From positions 1-5,935 of the forward strand of contig SYDZ01000219.1 of NCBI GenBank assembly GCA_005801025.1: a DNA stretch of 5,935 bases, written 5' to 3'. The notes beneath the pieces are model-generated. The model saw only the letters and a program-made list of their open reading frames with translations. It searched no databases and was not told the DNA's origin. The position numbers and the translations under genes were made by a program. Source of the stretch: Actinomycetota bacterium. Lineage in GTDB: Bacteria; Actinomycetota; Acidimicrobiia; Acidimicrobiales; Ilumatobacteraceae. Shown here piece after piece: positions 4,104 through 5,935 of the stretch; the first letter of the stretch is position 1; every line of letters starts with the position of its first letter.

Positions 4104-5353
4104 GGCTGAGCCCCTCGCTGTGTTGCAGAAATAGTCTCTGGCAGATCGAGTAGGTGACCCATACGATCGCGCTTGGTTTGAAGATACTTAAGATTTTCCT
4201 CCGTTGGTATTGGGTTGAGTGCGACACGCTCGACAACTTCAAGACCGTAACCTTCAATTCCGCCATATTTCGCTGGGTTATTGGTGATCAGGCGGAGTTT
4301 GTGAGCACCCAGATCTGCGAGGATTTGAGCGCCAACACCGTATTCCCGACTATCAATCGGTAAACCTAATTCGGTATTTGCATCCACGGTATCGAGACCA
4401 CCATCTTGCAGCGAGTAGGCACGAATCTTATGAGCGATACCAATGCCGCGACCTTCATGACCACGAAGATAAACAACAATGCCGCGACCTTCGCTTGCAA
4501 TCAGCGCCATAGCGGACTGAAGTTGAGGACCACAATCGCAACGTCGACTGGCAAATACATCGCCTGTGAGACATTCACTATGGACACGAACAAGAATGGG
4601 CTTTGCATCCTGAATATCGCCCATAGAAAAAGCCAAATGCTCGGTGTCATCAATATCGCTACGAAATGCAGTACATGTGAAGGTTCCCCAATCGGTGGGA
4701 ACCTGGGCTTGACCCATGCGGGTCACCAACTTCTCGTTGTGTCGGCGGTGCTTGATGAGTTCGGCGATACTCGACAACAACAAGTTATGGTCTTTGCAAA
4801 ATTCAATGAGCTGCGGTAAGCGCGACATTGAGCCATCTTCGTTAGTGATTTCGCAAATGATTCCCGCTGGTTGAAGACCGGCCATGCGCGCTAGGTCAAC
4901 AGCAGCTTCGGTGTGTCCGGCGCGCTTGAGTACTCCACCTTCTCGTGCTCGCAATGGGAAGATATGACCTGGTCGGGCGAAGGAAGCGAAGGTTGCTGAT
5001 GGATCGGCCAAGGCGCAGAGTGTGGCGGAGCGATCCGATGCTGAAATACCAGTAGTGGTTCCTTCAATCATGTCCACGGAAACTGTGAAAGCTGTGCGAT
5101 GGCTCTCCGTATTGTGCTCAACCATGAGTGGAAGCCTCAACTCATCGCAGCGTTCGCCACTCAATGGGGCAACAACGACACCCGATGAGTGGCGGACAAT
5201 AAAAGCGATTTTTTCAGGTGTCGCGAATTGGGCGGCCATGATCAGGTCCCCTTCGTTCTCGCGATCTTCATCATCAACCATGACAATCATTTCACCGCGA
5301 CCAATCGCTGCTACGACATCGTCAATTGCTGCGAACTTAAAGTCATCACTCAT
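4100..5353 (-). CDS. ribBA: Bifunctional 3,4-dihydroxy-2-butanone 4-phosphate synthase / GTP cyclohydrolase II
   Basis: Supplies both starting branches of riboflavin synthesis. The N-terminal half turns ribulose 5-phosphate into dihydroxybutanone phosphate. The C-terminal half opens GTP to diaminopyrimidine phosphate, formate and pyrophosphate. DHBP synthase marks are VDDEDRENEGD (26-36, metal/substrate acidic loop), RHSSG (54-58), TTTGISASDR (99-108), RPGHIFPLRA (127-136), GHTEA (146-150) and TNEDGSMSR (170-178). GTP cyclohydrolase II marks are VHSECLTGD...RRCDCG, with zinc ligands Cys261, Cys272 and Cys274, then RGHEGRGIG (297-305), DSREYGVGAQIL (334-345) and TNNPAKYGGIEGYG (357-370). All key residues are present and the 417-aa length is typical. 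The start at 5353 has a good SD (AAGGAGA) and overlaps the ribD stop by 4 bases; the stop overlaps ribH by 4 bases. Confidence 0.98.
   Translation of the reverse strand: MSDDFKFAAIDDVVAAIGRGEMIVMVDDEDRENEGDLIMAAQFATPEKIAFIVRHSSGVVVAPLSGERCDELRLPLMVEHNTESHRTAFTVSVDMIEGTTTGISASDRSATLCALADPSATFASFARPGHIFPLRAREGGVLKRAGHTEAAVDLARMAGLQPAGIICEITNEDGSMSRLPQLIEFCKDHNLLLSSIAELIKHRRHNEKLVTRMGQAQVPTDWGTFTCTAFRSDIDDTEHLAFSMGDIQDAKPILVRVHSECLTGDVFASRRCDCGPQLQSAMALIASEGRGIVVYLRGHEGRGIGIAHKIRAYSLQDGGLDTVDANTELGLPIDSREYGVGAQILADLGAHKLRLITNNPAKYGGIEGYGLEVVERVALNPIPTEENLKYLQTKRDRMGHLLDLPETISATQRGAQP
4441..4492. repeat. 16-bp direct repeat inside ribBA
   Basis: CAATGCCGCGACCTTC occurs at 4441-4456 and again at 4477-4492, a period of exactly 36 bases (12 codons). 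On the minus strand both copies encode the EGRGI pentapeptide of EGRGIVVYLRGHEGRGIGI in the GTP cyclohydrolase II domain. The protein repeat is a family trait; identity at every codon position is the unusual part. It is not a separate element. Confidence 0.8.
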
Positions 5354-5935
5354 ACTGTCTCCTTATATTTTTGGGGGTTTTTATCAATCACGATTTCGAT
5401 GTCCTCGGCAAGTAGGCGGGTGCTGACAATGTTGGCGCGCCAAAGTTCCTGCATTGTTGCTGCTCCAGGACCACGAAAAAGTGGAGCACCATCGTCGCCT
5501 CCCATAAATGCTGGGGCGACATACAGCACATAACGGTCAACAAGGTTCTCTCGATGAAAAGAGGCAGCCACGCTGGCTCCACCTTCAACCATCACCTGTA
5601 AGACATTTTCTTGGCCAAGAAAATCAAGCAATTCTGGCAAGCCCGCCGTCCACTCTGTGCAAGGTTCGACCTTGGCACCTACCGGAACCGAACCCAAAAC
5701 GATGCGACGCGGTGAAGGGCCAGCAACTAGCCGAGTGGTCAGCGATGGATCATCGGAGCGCACCGTTTGAGCTCCAACAACGATGACGTCACTCTCAGCG
5801 CGCAGACGATGTGCCTCAATGCGCGCTTGTTCTCCAGTAATCCATTGGCTTGAACCATCAGCGGCTGCCGTTCGTCCATCGAGAGTCATCGCCAACTTCA
5901 GGACAACAAACGGACGACCGGTCGTGCGGTGATGG
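5350..5935 (-). CDS. ribD: RibD reductase domain (5-amino-6-(5-phosphoribosylamino)uracil reductase), 3' part
   Basis: RibD carries out the second and third steps after GTP cyclohydrolase II. Its N-terminal deaminase domain (outside the window) removes an amino group, and its C-terminal domain reduces the ribosyl chain with NADPH. The frame is open through the window edge; the visible part begins HHRTTGRPFVVLKLAMTLDG. Reductase marks are RPFVVLKLAMTLDGRTA, SQWITG..AR...HRLRAESD, VGAQTVRSDDPSLTTR (substrate and cofactor site), VMVEGGASVAASF (the VEGG nucleotide-binding turn), and the late VLYVAPAFMGGDDGAPLF. Whether a deaminase domain is attached cannot be seen, so a stand-alone reductase is possible but less likely. 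The stop overlaps the ribBA start by 4 bases. Riboflavin synthase, often encoded at this junction, is absent. Any FMN riboswitch leader would lie upstream, outside the window. Confidence 0.93.
   Translation of the reverse strand, partial: HHRTTGRPFVVLKLAMTLDGRTAAADGSSQWITGEQARIEAHRLRAESDVIVVGAQTVRSDDPSLTTRLVAGPSPRRIVLGSVPVGAKVEPCTEWTAGLPELLDFLGQENVLQVMVEGGASVAASFHRENLVDRYVLYVAPAFMGGDDGAPLFRGPGAATMQELWRANIVSTRLLAEDIEIVIDKNPQKYKETV
5358..5364 (-). promoter_or_regulatory. Shine-Dalgarno site of ribBA
   Basis: On the minus strand AAGGAGA stands 4 nt before the ATG at 5353, inside the last codons of ribD. With the ATGA stop-start overlap it gives ribBA both its own ribosome site and coupling to ribD, which supports the start chosen here. 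Confidence 0.75.

Noticed and set aside
4406..4819. Open plus-strand frame of 137 codons opposite ribBA
   Set aside because: It lies fully antisense to a ribBA with all family motifs, and its translation is low-complexity without domain character.
5350..5935. FMN riboswitch for the rib operon
   Set aside because: The operon start lies beyond the right edge of the window; no riboswitch-like leader is present in the visible sequence.
1..5935. Defence system, CRISPR array, mobile element or biosynthetic cluster
   Set aside because: No repeat-spacer pattern, transposase, integrase, attachment site, tRNA or defence domain is visible; the genes are mostly housekeeping.

Overview
This window looks like chromosomal DNA from an actinobacterium (Actinomycetota). 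It has a moderate G+C content, roughly half by eye. Three things suggest this lineage: the actinobacterial character of several short proteins, a bifunctional RibBA in a compact ribD-ribBA-ribH cluster, and two gene starts that fit leaderless transcription (a TAnnnT box exactly 6 nt before ATG). The genus cannot be fixed from the sequence.

Plus strand, 1-2989. The window opens in the last 167 codons of groEL (chaperonin, GGM-rich tail), closed by a strong perfect hairpin terminator. Next come two genes of unknown function in tandem: a small membrane protein with about four hydrophobic segments, and a 140-aa soluble protein. A weak candidate terminator and a second leaderless-type promoter then precede a 59-aa ORF, a NudL-type Nudix hydrolase (likely CoA pyrophosphatase) and a RimJ/RimL-like GNAT acetyltransferase. 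The last three are tightly packed and probably co-transcribed.

Minus strand, 5935-3009. This is a riboflavin operon read right to left: ribD (3' part only, reductase domain), ribBA and ribH. Both junctions are 4-base ATGA overlaps. Together these supply most of the route from GTP and ribulose 5-phosphate to lumazine. Riboflavin synthase (ribE/ribC), often found between ribD and ribBA in such clusters, is not at that junction and must lie elsewhere. Downstream of ribH on the same strand, after an 87-nt gap without a visible terminator, is a gene for a prokaryotic secreted phospholipase A2. It has the Cys-x-Arg-His-Asp active-site motif, an N-terminal hydrophobic segment and the strongest Shine-Dalgarno sequence in the window. 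It converges on the GNAT gene with only 19 bp between the stop codons.

No tRNA, rRNA, CRISPR array, insertion sequence or phage gene was seen. Most of the window is ordinary housekeeping. The items most worth a second look are the phospholipase A2 next to the rib operon, the missing riboflavin synthase, the 59-aa ORF, and the contrast between leaderless-type and SD-led starts.
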